NCBI GenBank assembly: GCA_016182975.1
Contig: JACPFJ010000006.1
Coordinates: 62,001-126,000, forward strand
Source: Deltaproteobacteria bacterium
GTDB lineage: Bacteria > Desulfobacterota > Desulfuromonadia > Geobacterales > Pseudopelobacteraceae
Length of the DNA: 64,000 nt
Direction: 5' to 3'
In this document: positions 18,971-26,032 of the stretch, in pieces
How positions within the stretch are numbered: the stretch's first letter is position 1
Layout of the letters: each line of letters opens with the position of its first letter
Translations under genes and position numbers: made by a program
The notes under the pieces: generated by a model
What the model was told of the DNA's origin: nothing
Database searches by the model: none
Seen by the model: the letters and a program-made list of their open reading frames with translations, nothing else

Positions 18971-19095
18971 AACGCAAGGACGCAAGGATGCAAAGTAACT
19001 CAAGGCTTGTAAAAAACAGGGCATTCACCCAAAAGGTGATGCTTGCCATTTTGTTAACTTACTGTTTTTCCATCGCGTCTTTGCGTCTTTGCGTA
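18971..19095. repeat. Short-period inverted repeat element C (GCAAGGAC / CGTCTTTG words) with inner hairpin
   Basis: Left arm 18971-18995 (AACGCAAGGACGCAAGG...) pairs with right arm 19071-19095 at about 19 of 25 positions. The core contains TCACC-caaaa-GGTGA flanked by GCA/TGC (19021-19042) and then CATTTTGT...CTTACTGTTTTTCCAT. The core matches that of element B near 6.05 kb even though the arms use a different tandem word. The right arm ends only 18 bases before the ATG of the NlpC/P60 gene. Confidence 0.8.
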
Positions 19096-19113
19096 TCAAC
19101 TGCTTTTTATAGG

Positions 19114-19995
19114 ATGAAATACCTTATTCCCATTCTGCCGATATTGACCTGCTGCCTTTTCTCCCAGGCCGAAGCGGCATCTTTCGGCATAGCCCGCGGC
19201 GCCACGCCGGTCCTCAACTCGCCGGCCTTTGGCGCGGTCTTCGGCGCAAGGGATGGCGCGACCCTGAAGACGGACCGCTGCGGCCAGGTACGGGAGCTGG
19301 AGTTCATCGCCCTGCCGGGGACCCCTTTCAGGCTGCTGGCGGAGATCAGAGGCAACGATTCCGTCGTCTACCGGGTGGAGACGGACGACTACCCCACCCC
19401 GGCCGGCGGGGCGCTCTACGTGGCAAGCCGTTTTATCGAGCCGATGGAGACGCAGCCGCCGGCGCGAGCGAGGAAGGCGCCGGCGGCCGCGGATATCACG
19501 TCCGAACTGAAGGCGGCCGTCGGCTCCCCCTACGTCTGGGGTGGCAACATCCGCGAGGGGATATCCGACCCGGCAGGGTTGTTCCATCGCGAAACCATCC
19601 CGGCCGGAAGACGGGAGCGGATGATCCTGGCGGGAGTGGACTGCTCCGGGCTGCTCTACCAGGCCAGCGGCGGCTGGACACCCCGCAACACCGCGCAACT
19701 GGTCGCGTTCGGGAATGGCGTGCCCATCGCGGGAAAAAACGCTTACGAATTGGTCGCGCTGCTTGAGCCGCTGGACCTGATCGTCTGGAACGGGCACGTG
19801 ATCGTCGTGCTGGACAGGGAAACGGTCATCGAGAGCCGGCTGGAGTGCGGCAAGGCGGGGAACGGCGGGGTGAGAACGACTCCGCTCTTCAAGAGGCTGG
19901 AGGAGATCATGCGAAGCCGGCGGCCGGCGGATGCGTGGCCGGCGGAGGGGAAACAGCGGGGCGTGTTCGTGGTGCGGAGGTGGATTGTTCCGTAG
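19114..19995 (+). CDS. NlpC/P60-family cell-wall peptidase (secreted)
   Basis: A 293-residue exported protein. The start at 19114 gives an immediate signal peptide (YLIPILPILTCCLFSQAEA); the longer frame from 18988 would be read through the repeat element. Residues ~25-130 look like an SH3-like region, and the C-terminal catalytic domain has SPYVWGGNIREGISDP, the nucleophile Cys in GVDCSGLLYQASGG and the catalytic His in VWNGHVIVVLDRE. These enzymes cut peptidoglycan stem peptides. The ribosome-binding site is weak. The TAG stop codon is contributed by the inverted repeat that follows. Confidence 0.85.
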   Translation: MKYLIPILPILTCCLFSQAEAASFGIARGATPVLNSPAFGAVFGARDGATLKTDRCGQVRELEFIALPGTPFRLLAEIRGNDSVVYRVETDDYPTPAGGALYVASRFIEPMETQPPARARKAPAAADITSELKAAVGSPYVWGGNIREGISDPAGLFHRETIPAGRRERMILAGVDCSGLLYQASGGWTPRNTAQLVAFGNGVPIAGKNAYELVALLEPLDLIVWNGHVIVVLDRETVIESRLECGKAGNGGVRTTPLFKRLEEIMRSRRPADAWPAEGKQRGVFVVRRWIVP

Positions 19996-20063
19996 GGGCG
20001 CTGTTTGCCGCGCCCATAAGGGCCACCCGTGCTGACTGCGGGCGCGGCAAGCAGCGCCCCTAC
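19992..20063. repeat. 24-bp inverted repeat forming a convergent-gene terminator
   Basis: Left arm 19992-20015 (GTAGGGGCGCTGTTTGCCGC...) and right arm 20040-20063 are complementary at 23 of 24 positions around a 24-base spacer. The TAG in the outer GTAGGGG end is used as stop codon by the gene on each side: NlpC/P60 on the plus strand (19993-19995) and uracil-DNA glycosylase on the minus strand (20062-20060). Confidence 0.85.
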
Positions 20064-20842
20064 CGCTTCCTGCTCTTCTCCGGCACCGGCAGCTTGAGCA
20101 GGCGCAGCACCTGGGTCATGTCGTCCCACACCTCCCAGAAGGAGTCCATACTCCCCTCACCCTGCTTGCGCAGCAGAAACGAGGGGTGGTAGGTCGGCAT
20201 GAGCGGGATGCCGTGGAAGTCGCGGAACTTGCCGCGCAGCCTGGAAATCGGCTCCTTGGTCCCCAGAAGCGTCTGGGCGGCGAACTTGCCCAGCGCCACG
20301 ACCGCCTCGGGCCGGATGGAGCGGAGCTGCCGCAACAGGAAGGGAGAACAGGCCGTGATCTCGTCCTCTTCGGGGTCGCGGTTCCTCGGAGGACGGCACT
20401 TGACCACGTTGCAGATGTAGACATCCTCCCGCTTCAGTCCCATGGCGGTGATGATGCGGTTGAGCACCTGGCCGGCCTCCCCCACGAACGGCTCCCCCTT
20501 GAGATCCTCGTCCCCCCCCGGACCTTCCCCGACGAAAACCAGCCGCGCTTGCGGGTTCCCCACGCCGAAGACCAGGTTTTTTCGTGTCTTCGCCAGCTTG
20601 CAGCGCTGACACTCCCCCAGTTCCTTTCTGATCTGCCCCAGGGAGTCGTGACGCTGGAGCTCGCCTGTCGGCGCCTCCGCCCCCCCCGCCTTTGGAGCGG
20701 CCTGAGCCGGGGATGCCGCTTCAGCCGGGACAGCGCCGGCCATGGCAACGGGAATCCCGTCCAGACCGCTTTCCTGGAGCGCCGCGACATATTCCCTGAG
20801 GGATGCAACTGCAATTGTGTGGAAAGAATGCCCTGATTTCAT
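20060..20842 (-). CDS. Family-4 uracil-DNA glycosylase (4Fe-4S)
   Basis: A 260-residue DNA repair enzyme that removes uracil from DNA. After a low-complexity Ala/Pro linker (residues ~35-65) comes the catalytic domain: cluster cysteines start with CQRCKLAKTRKN (~residue 80), the water-activating motif A is FVGEGPGGDEDLKGEPFVG, further cysteines lie in YICNVVKC and ITACSPF, and the DNA-binding motif B is PTYHPSFLLR. That set of four cysteines defines the family-4/UDGa type. The N-terminal extension before the domain is common in such bacterial forms. The stop codon lies in the inverted repeat shared with the convergent gene. Confidence 0.92.
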   Translation of the reverse strand: MKSGHSFHTIAVASLREYVAALQESGLDGIPVAMAGAVPAEAASPAQAAPKAGGAEAPTGELQRHDSLGQIRKELGECQRCKLAKTRKNLVFGVGNPQARLVFVGEGPGGDEDLKGEPFVGEAGQVLNRIITAMGLKREDVYICNVVKCRPPRNRDPEEDEITACSPFLLRQLRSIRPEAVVALGKFAAQTLLGTKEPISRLRGKFRDFHGIPLMPTYHPSFLLRKQGEGSMDSFWEVWDDMTQVLRLLKLPVPEKSRKR

Positions 20843-20921
20843 ACGCCGAGTTGTATCATCCCCTGTTCTGGAGTAACATTTAGAATCCGAACTGTAGCAG
20901 CTACCTTAACCGCCTGTCAAA

Positions 20922-21842
20922 GTGAAAGAACGAATGCATCCATCTCTATTTATCCTGCTCCTGGCCTTCGTTTGCCTGCCGGCGGAGGCCCAGGCCTGGG
21001 GAGGCGGGATCCACCTCCTGGTCGGGCTGAATGTTCTCGAAAATTTTGCCCTGTTCCCCACCGGCGTGGCCGCGATCCTGGCTGCCCACCCCCATGACTA
21101 CCTGTACGGCTGCATTGCGGCCGACATCATAGTGGGGAAGAAATACACCCATTACATGCTCAATTGCCATCGCTGGCGCATCGGCGGGAAGGTGCTGCAA
21201 GCCGCGCGCACGGACAGCGAACGGGCCTGCGCCTACGGCTACCTCTCCCATCTGGCGGCGGATGCCATCGCCCACAATTACTTCGTGCCCTACAAGATCA
21301 TGCGCTCATTCGCCACCGTGACCATGAAACACACCTATTGGGAGATGCGCTTCGAGACCTTCGTGGAAAAGGATGTCTGGGAACAGGCCAAGGAGGTCTG
21401 CCGCAGCGACCAGCGCGCCAACGATGCCCTGCTGCGCAGCGTGCTGACCACAACCATCTTCTCCTTCGGCACCAACAAACGCATCTTCAACTCGATCATG
21501 CTCCTCTCGCGGCTGGAAAGGTGGCAGCGGGTCATGCGGACCCTCTCCGCCAATTCCCGCTACGTGCTGGCCAAAAGCGACCGCGACGAATACCTGAAGC
21601 TGACCGAGGAGGCGGTCTTCGATCTGTTGCAGCACCCCGACGATGCGGATATCGTGCGCACCGACCCGACGGGGGAGCGGGCCCTGGCCACGGCCGAGGC
21701 GCTGCGGAAAAACCTGCGGCTGCTCTACAAGAGCGGCAGGATGACAAAGGCGGCGGGGCTGGAACAGGTGGAGGCGCTCAGGGAGAAGCTGAGGCAGGCG
21801 TTACATAAACCTGAATTGCTGGGGGAACTGCACAGCGGGTAG
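20922..21842 (+). CDS. Zinc-dependent phospholipase C-like secreted protein
   Basis: A 306-residue protein with a signal peptide (LFILLLAFVCLPAEAQA) directly followed by WGGGIHLLVG; an N-terminal Trp and His just after cleavage are features of zinc-dependent phospholipase C. Further probable ligands are HPHDYLYGCIAADIIVG, KKYTHYMLNCHRWR and the pair in GYLSHLAADAIAHNYFVP. Many bacterial members are of unknown substrate and may not be phospholipases. GTG at 20922 or ATG at 20934 may be the start; neither has a strong ribosome-binding site. The gene is divergent from the uracil-DNA glycosylase. Confidence 0.75.
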   Translation: MKERMHPSLFILLLAFVCLPAEAQAWGGGIHLLVGLNVLENFALFPTGVAAILAAHPHDYLYGCIAADIIVGKKYTHYMLNCHRWRIGGKVLQAARTDSERACAYGYLSHLAADAIAHNYFVPYKIMRSFATVTMKHTYWEMRFETFVEKDVWEQAKEVCRSDQRANDALLRSVLTTTIFSFGTNKRIFNSIMLLSRLERWQRVMRTLSANSRYVLAKSDRDEYLKLTEEAVFDLLQHPDDADIVRTDPTGERALATAEALRKNLRLLYKSGRMTKAAGLEQVEALREKLRQALHKPELLGELHSG

Positions 21843-21894
21843 GATGAAAACCAAGCAGGGGTTAAGCACGATGAACCCGTGCTGTCGCCCCTGC

Positions 21895-23091
21895 CTATGC
21901 CTTGGCCAGCTCGGCGGCGATATGTTCGAGGATAACGGCGGCAAGTTCATGCTTGGACATCAACGGGCACTCCACCCTGCTACCATCGCGGAATAGGAGC
22001 CAGGCGCGGTTGGTGTCCACGTTGAAACCCGCATCGGCCTGAGTGACGTCGTTGGCCACGATCATGTCCAGGTTCTTCTCCTTCAGCTTCTTCGTGGCCA
22101 TCGCCTCAAGGTTGTTGGTTTCGGCGGCAAACCCCACCAGAAACGGCCGGCGCTCCAGCCGGCCCAACTCGGCCAGGATATCCGGGTTTCTGACCAGTTG
22201 CAGCGTCAACTCCGCGGCCTGTTTCTTGATCTTGGCCCCGTTTCGCTCGATCGGCCGGTAATCGGCCACCGCGGCCGCCTTGATGACCACCGAACAGTCG
22301 CCGGCCCGCGCCATGACCGCGGCGCGCATCTCTGCGGCGCTTTCTACGCTCACCAGTTCGACACCCGCCGGGGCCGCCAGGGCAACCGGGCCGCTGACCA
22401 GGATCACCCGGCTGCCGCGGCGCCTGGCGGCCATGGCCAGGGCGTAGCCCATCTTCCCCGAGGAGTGGTTGCTGATGAAACGCACCGGATCGATCTCCTC
22501 GCGGGTCGGGCCGGCGGTCACCATGACGGTCAGGCCGGCCAGGGCCTTGGGCGTCAGCGCCGCCACGGCCTCCTCGAAGATGGATTCCGGGGTCGCCAGC
22601 TTCCCCTCCCCCTCCCAACCGCAGGCCAGTTCACCCTTCTCCGGCGGCACGAACAGGTAGCCCAGCCGCCGCAGCCTCTCCTCGTTATCGCGATAGACCG
22701 GGTTGGTGTACATGTTGACGTTCATGGCCGGGGCGATCAGAACCTTCGCCTTGGTGGCCATGACCGTGGTAGTGAGCATGTCGTCGGCGATTCCGCCGGC
22801 CAGCTTGCCGATGATGTTGGCCGTGGCCGGGGCGATGATGAACAGGTCGGCCCGGTCGGCCAGGGAGATGTGCCCGATCTCCCGTTCGGCGATCAGGTTG
22901 AAGAGCGAGGTCATCACCGGGTTCATGGAAAGGGTCTGGAAGGTGAGCGGGGTGACGAACTCGCAGGCCGCGCGGGTCATGATGACATGGACATGGGCGC
23001 CGGCCTTGGTGAGCAGGCGCAGGAGCTCCACCGCCTTGTAGGCCGCGATGCCTCCCGTGACGCCGAGGACGATCTGTTTACCTTTCAGCAT
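21895..23091 (-). CDS. coaBC: Bifunctional phosphopantothenoylcysteine decarboxylase / synthetase
   Basis: A 398-residue coenzyme A synthesis enzyme. The CoaC half (residues 1-~185) starts QIVLGVTGGIAAYKAVELLR and contains the FMN-binding flavoprotein pattern, the substrate motif APAMNVNMY and ACGWEGEGKLA. The CoaB half begins GLTVMVTAGPTREEIDPVRF and holds ISNHSSGKMGYALA and the later AAVADYRP and KIKK lysines. CoaB joins cysteine to 4'-phosphopantothenate and CoaC decarboxylates the product. The gene follows the MBL hydrolase by three bases, so they are co-transcribed. Confidence 0.95.
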   Translation of the reverse strand: MLKGKQIVLGVTGGIAAYKAVELLRLLTKAGAHVHVIMTRAACEFVTPLTFQTLSMNPVMTSLFNLIAEREIGHISLADRADLFIIAPATANIIGKLAGGIADDMLTTTVMATKAKVLIAPAMNVNMYTNPVYRDNEERLRRLGYLFVPPEKGELACGWEGEGKLATPESIFEEAVAALTPKALAGLTVMVTAGPTREEIDPVRFISNHSSGKMGYALAMAARRRGSRVILVSGPVALAAPAGVELVSVESAAEMRAAVMARAGDCSVVIKAAAVADYRPIERNGAKIKKQAAELTLQLVRNPDILAELGRLERRPFLVGFAAETNNLEAMATKKLKEKNLDMIVANDVTQADAGFNVDTNRAWLLFRDGSRVECPLMSKHELAAVILEHIAAELAKA

Positions 23092-23094
23092 GCG

Positions 23095-23727
23095 CTATGC
23101 CTCTTGGAAATACGGGTTATGGCGCTTTTCGTGCCCGATGGTCGTCTGCGGGCCATGCCCCGGATATGCTGTCACCTCGTCCGGCAAGGTAAAGAGCCTG
23201 GTCCGGATGGATTCGAGCAACTGTACGTGCGAGCCGCCGGGAAAGTCGCTGCGGCCGATGGAGTCGGCAAAAAGGGTGTCGCCGGTGATGATCTTCCTTT
23301 CGGCCTCAAGGTAGAGACAGCAACCGCCCGGTGTATGCCCCGGCGTATGCAGCACCCGCATGCGGCAGGCGCCGAAAGAGATCTCCATGCCGTCTTCCAG
23401 GAACGCATCCGGCTTGGGCGGATTTTCCACGCGCAATCCATAGGCACGGGCAACTTCGGCCGCCCGCTCCAGCATGGGGGCATCGGCGGCATGGATCAGC
23501 AAACGGGCGCCGAAGCGTTCCACCAGCGGCATGTTGGCGCCCACATGATCGAAGTGACCGTGCGTGTTGATTACCTGACCGATGGTCAACCCATGGCGCT
23601 CGACAGCCGTGACGATCCGCTCGGCGTCACCGCCGGCATCCACCACCACACCTTCACGGGTCTCCTCACAGCCGAGGATGAAGCAGTTGACCGCCAGCGG
23701 GCCAACCTCAAGAGAATCGAAGATCAT
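23095..23727 (-). CDS. Metallo-beta-lactamase-fold hydrolase (glyoxalase II-like)
   Basis: A 210-residue MBL-fold hydrolase. Metal-binding signature THGHFDHVGAN lies near residue 55, a second His in HTPGHTPGGCCLY, the bridging Asp in IITGDTLFADSIGR and the last His in YPGHGPQTTIGHEK, so all ligands for a dinuclear site are present. Size and motifs fit the YcbL/glyoxalase II-like subgroup, which hydrolyse thioesters. The physiological substrate is not known. The start has GGAGCTG upstream. It leads a two-gene unit with coaBC. Confidence 0.9.
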   Translation of the reverse strand: MIFDSLEVGPLAVNCFILGCEETREGVVVDAGGDAERIVTAVERHGLTIGQVINTHGHFDHVGANMPLVERFGARLLIHAADAPMLERAAEVARAYGLRVENPPKPDAFLEDGMEISFGACRMRVLHTPGHTPGGCCLYLEAERKIITGDTLFADSIGRSDFPGGSHVQLLESIRTRLFTLPDEVTAYPGHGPQTTIGHEKRHNPYFQEA

Positions 23728-23799
23728 TGGTTACAGCTCCTTTATGCGATTTCTGATCAAGCCGTCAGCCAGCCGCTAGCTGTTAACGCGCGCCCCCTG

Positions 23800-23828
23800 T
23801 TGACAGTGCGCCTCGGCTGGTATACATT
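23800..23828 (+). promoter_or_regulatory. Sigma-70-type promoter for ferredoxin-rubredoxin
   Basis: TTGACA at 23800-23805, a 17-base gap, then TACATT at 23823-23828, within TATACATT. Transcription would begin about 20 bases before the ferredoxin start, leaving room for the AGGAGG ribosome-binding site. Confidence 0.65.
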
Positions 23829-23858
23829 TCTTGCAGTTCCCACCAGGAGGAATCAGCC

Positions 23859-24050
23859 ATGAAAAGACCCTGGGTAGACCAGGAAAGCTGTATCAGCTGC
23901 GGACTCTGCATCTCCGTCTGTCCGGGGGTGTTCCGCTTCAACAGTGCCGGAAAATCGGAGTGCTACGACCCGGCCGGGGCGCCGGAAAAAGACATCCAGC
24001 AGGCCATCGACGGCTGTCCGGTGCAGTGCATCAGCTGGCAGAACAACTAA
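23859..24050 (+). CDS. Small [4Fe-4S] ferredoxin
   Basis: A 63-residue soluble ferredoxin. Three cluster cysteines lie in [12 protein letters not shown] and the fourth in CPVQCISW, giving one [4Fe-4S] cluster; spacing resembles the monocluster ferredoxins of Desulfovibrio/Thermotoga type. CCAGGAGG-type ribosome-binding sequence precedes the ATG. It is followed 17 bases later by the rubredoxin gene on the same strand, so both small electron carriers come from one transcript. Partner enzymes are unknown. Confidence 0.93.
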   Translation: MKRPWVDQESCISCGLCISVCPGVFRFNSAGKSECYDPAGAPEKDIQQAIDGCPVQCISWQNN

Positions 24051-24067
24051 ACGCAAAGGAGCTTACC

Positions 24068-24226
24068 ATGCAACGCTGGATCTGCACCATCTGTCAGTAC
24101 GTCTACGACCCCGCCCTTGGCGACCCCGACCGGGGAATACCGCCTGGGACCGCCTTCGAGTCCCTCCCCGACGATTGGTGCTGTCCCCTCTGCGGCGCCG
24201 GAAAAGACGCCTTCGAGATGGAATAG
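24068..24226 (+). CDS. Rubredoxin
   Basis: A 52-residue rubredoxin with the iron-binding pairs CTICQYVY and CCPLCGAGK (Cys at about residues 6, 9, 39 and 42) and the standard middle part [18 protein letters not shown]. It carries one electron at a mononuclear iron. AAGGAG is upstream of the ATG. A longer overlapping frame from 23831 runs through the ferredoxin gene and is not real. In anaerobes rubredoxins feed oxygen- and peroxide-reducing enzymes; none is adjacent here. Confidence 0.95.
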   Translation: MQRWICTICQYVYDPALGDPDRGIPPGTAFESLPDDWCCPLCGAGKDAFEME

Positions 24227-24233
24227 CGGTCGT

Positions 24234-24251
24234 GCCCCCCTCGCGGGGGGC
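24234..24251. terminator. Short GC hairpin after rubredoxin
   Basis: GCCCCCC-TCGC-GGGGGGC, a 7-bp all-GC stem followed by CGTTTC. It lies between the rubredoxin stop and the convergent zinc-ribbon gene. The T-run is weak, so it may be only a partial terminator. Confidence 0.55.
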
Positions 24252-24255
24252 CGTT

Positions 24256-24435
24256 TCAGTTCTTCCTGTCGGCCGGCTTGATGATGTCGATCTTCGTCAC
24301 GCCGGCATCCACCGTGACCCGCCAGACCAGACCGCAGGCGCCGCATTCCTTGACCGGCGACTGATCGGACGTAAACCCGCCGGAATGCATGTCGAGATCC
24401 ACCGCTGTCCTATCGCCGCAATTCGGGCATTTCAT
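24256..24435 (-). CDS. 59-residue zinc-ribbon microprotein
   Basis: A small gene with GGAGCC about 6 bases before the ATG. The product starts MKCPNCGDRTAVDLDMHSGG and has a second pair in KECGACGLVWRVT, so two CxxC knuckles form a likely zinc ribbon. The last part is basic (IKPADRKN). Such ribbons bind nucleic acid or protein partners; no specific function is assigned. It is convergent with the rubredoxin gene and 42 bases downstream of the aminotransferase gene on the same strand, so it may be transcribed separately from the short gap or as the tail of that operon. Confidence 0.75.
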   Translation of the reverse strand: MKCPNCGDRTAVDLDMHSGGFTSDQSPVKECGACGLVWRVTVDAGVTKIDIIKPADRKN

Positions 24436-24477
24436 ATCCAGGCTCCTGAATTATAATGGTATTTCTATAAATCAATG

Positions 24478-25551
24478 TTACGCCAGTTCCGGCATGATGG
24501 CAATCATGGCCGCAAACAGCTCATCCAGGTCGGCGCGGATCATATCGCCCATATGGGCGATGCGGAAGGTCTGCCCCTTGATCTTGCCGTAGCCGTCGTC
24601 AAAGGCGAATCCCACCTCTCCCAGGCGTTTCTTCAACGCGGCCAGGTCGATGCCCCGGCTGTTGCGGGCGCAGGTCAGGGTAAGGGAGCAGGAGCCGGGC
24701 TCGGGGAACAGCTCGAAACCGCGTGAGGTCACCCAGCCGCGCACAAAGTCGGCCAGGTCGCGGTGCCGCGCCCAACGCGCCTCCAGCCCCTCTGCAAACA
24801 TCCGCTCCAACTGGCGGTCCATGGCGTAGATCAGGGAGATGCAGGGGGTGGATGGGGTGTTGTCCTTGGCGTCGTTGGCGGCAAATTCCGTAAAATCGAA
24901 GTAGTAGCCGCGCCCCTCCATGCCGGCTGCGCGCCTGAGCGCCTTTTCGCTGGCGGTGAAGACAGTCAGCCCCGGCGGCAGTGCAAACGCCTTCTGCACT
25001 CCGAAGATGCAGCTGTCGATCCCCAGTTCGTCCACCGGGACCTTCAGGGCGCTCATGGACGAGACCGTATCGACGATGAACATCACATCGGGGAACTTCC
25101 GCATCACCGCGGCGATCTCCGGCAGGGGAGACATGACACCGGTGGATGTCTCGTTGTGGATCATGGTCATGCTGTCATATTTACCCGTTGAAAGCGCCTG
25201 TTCGACCGCCTCGGGGGTGACCGGCCTCCCCCACTCGAACCTGAAGGCGTCGGCCTGTTTGCCGCAGCGCAGCGTGACATCGTGCCATTTGTCGGAAAAG
25301 GCGCCGTTACAGAAGTTGGCACAGCGTGTCCCCACCAGGTTTCTGATGGCCCCTTCCATGACGCCGAAGGCGCTGGAGGTGGCCAAGAACACCTTGCCCT
25401 GGGTAAACAGGACCTTTTTCAGGCCGGATGTGATGCGCCCGTGCAACTCGGCGTACTCCTTCATACGGTGGCCGATCATGGGGGTGGCCATGGCGGCGAG
25501 GATGTCGGGATGAACCGGGACGGGGCCGGGGATGAACAGCTTCTTATACAT
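24478..25551 (-). CDS. Class-V aminotransferase (alanine-glyoxylate / serine-pyruvate type)
   Basis: A 357-residue PLP enzyme starting at 25551 behind AAGGAGC. Features are the N-terminal LFIPGPVPVHPDIL, HRMKEYAELH, the PLP-phosphate region ATSSAFGVMEG, the ring-stacking/acidic stretch IHNETSTGV and VDTVSSMSALKVPVDE, and the Schiff-base lysine in FGVQKAFALPPG. This subgroup includes alanine-glyoxylate, serine-glyoxylate and atypical phosphoserine aminotransferases; Geobacter-type genomes often use such an enzyme, and I cannot decide between these substrates from sequence. Confidence 0.88.
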   Translation of the reverse strand: MYKKLFIPGPVPVHPDILAAMATPMIGHRMKEYAELHGRITSGLKKVLFTQGKVFLATSSAFGVMEGAIRNLVGTRCANFCNGAFSDKWHDVTLRCGKQADAFRFEWGRPVTPEAVEQALSTGKYDSMTMIHNETSTGVMSPLPEIAAVMRKFPDVMFIVDTVSSMSALKVPVDELGIDSCIFGVQKAFALPPGLTVFTASEKALRRAAGMEGRGYYFDFTEFAANDAKDNTPSTPCISLIYAMDRQLERMFAEGLEARWARHRDLADFVRGWVTSRGFELFPEPGSCSLTLTCARNSRGIDLAALKKRLGEVGFAFDDGYGKIKGQTFRIAHMGDMIRADLDELFAAMIAIMPELA

Positions 25552-26032
25552 GTCTGCTCCTTGTTGCAAGGAAATTCCGGGACAACCTTACTGATGACTA
25601 CTGTTACAACAGAATTGTGAAGATAGCAACAGACAGCGGCAAAGTCAAGGAGGCACTTTCAGCTATATATCGTAAATCCGGACAGTTACACCACTAGGGC
25701 GGGCCGTTTTCTAGCTGGCGAAACCGTCATACCGCGGACTGAGTCGGTGAAATAGCCGGATAACCCGCGTTTCAGTGACCGGCCCGGCATGCCGCTGATC
25801 CGGAGCGGACAGCGCCGAAGCCTCTTCTTCAAGTCGAAATCATCTTTCATTATAGTCAGTTACCACGGCAGAACCTCTTCACCAGCCCCACGCCGCCTTC
25901 TTGCATCCCCCCGTTACCTTGGTAGAATTAATAACAGGCATGCTTAATGAATAAGTGTATTGTGGATTTCCACGCAACATCTGCGGAAATCACCCGCATC
26001 GTTGCAATGCATCATCTCCCAGGGAGGCAATC
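25552..26032. other. 480-bp spacer upstream of the CbcL-like gene
   Basis: No supported gene. The GC-rich part (about 25700-25820) has several short palindromes (for example CGGCATGCCG near 25786) and could fold. A 54-codon basic frame on the minus strand (25850-25686) has no ribosome-binding site and is not accepted. The last 80 bases include GTGGATTTCCAC-type symmetry and a GGGAGG ribosome-binding site for the cytochrome gene. I see no GEMM-type c-di-GMP/cAMP-GMP riboswitch core, although those occur ahead of other Geobacter cytochrome genes. Confidence 0.5.

Noticed and set aside
18850-18993. N-terminal extension of CheR from 18993
   Set aside because: It would be translated from repeat element C, is Cys-rich and hydrophobic in a way CheR is not, and GTG 18849 has a usable ribosome-binding site.
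23831-24226. 131-residue frame spanning ferredoxin and rubredoxin
   Set aside because: It reads the ferredoxin gene out of frame; the rubredoxin part begins at its own ATG with AAGGAG at 24068.
25700-25830. Possible riboswitch or IS-end remnant upstream of the CbcL-like gene
   Set aside because: No GEMM core bases, no clear terminal inverted repeat and no transposase remnant could be shown; only short palindromes.
25686-25850. 54-codon basic reading frame on the minus strand in the spacer before the CbcL-like gene
   Set aside because: No ribosome-binding site, no recognised family, and the GC-rich sequence makes chance frames likely.
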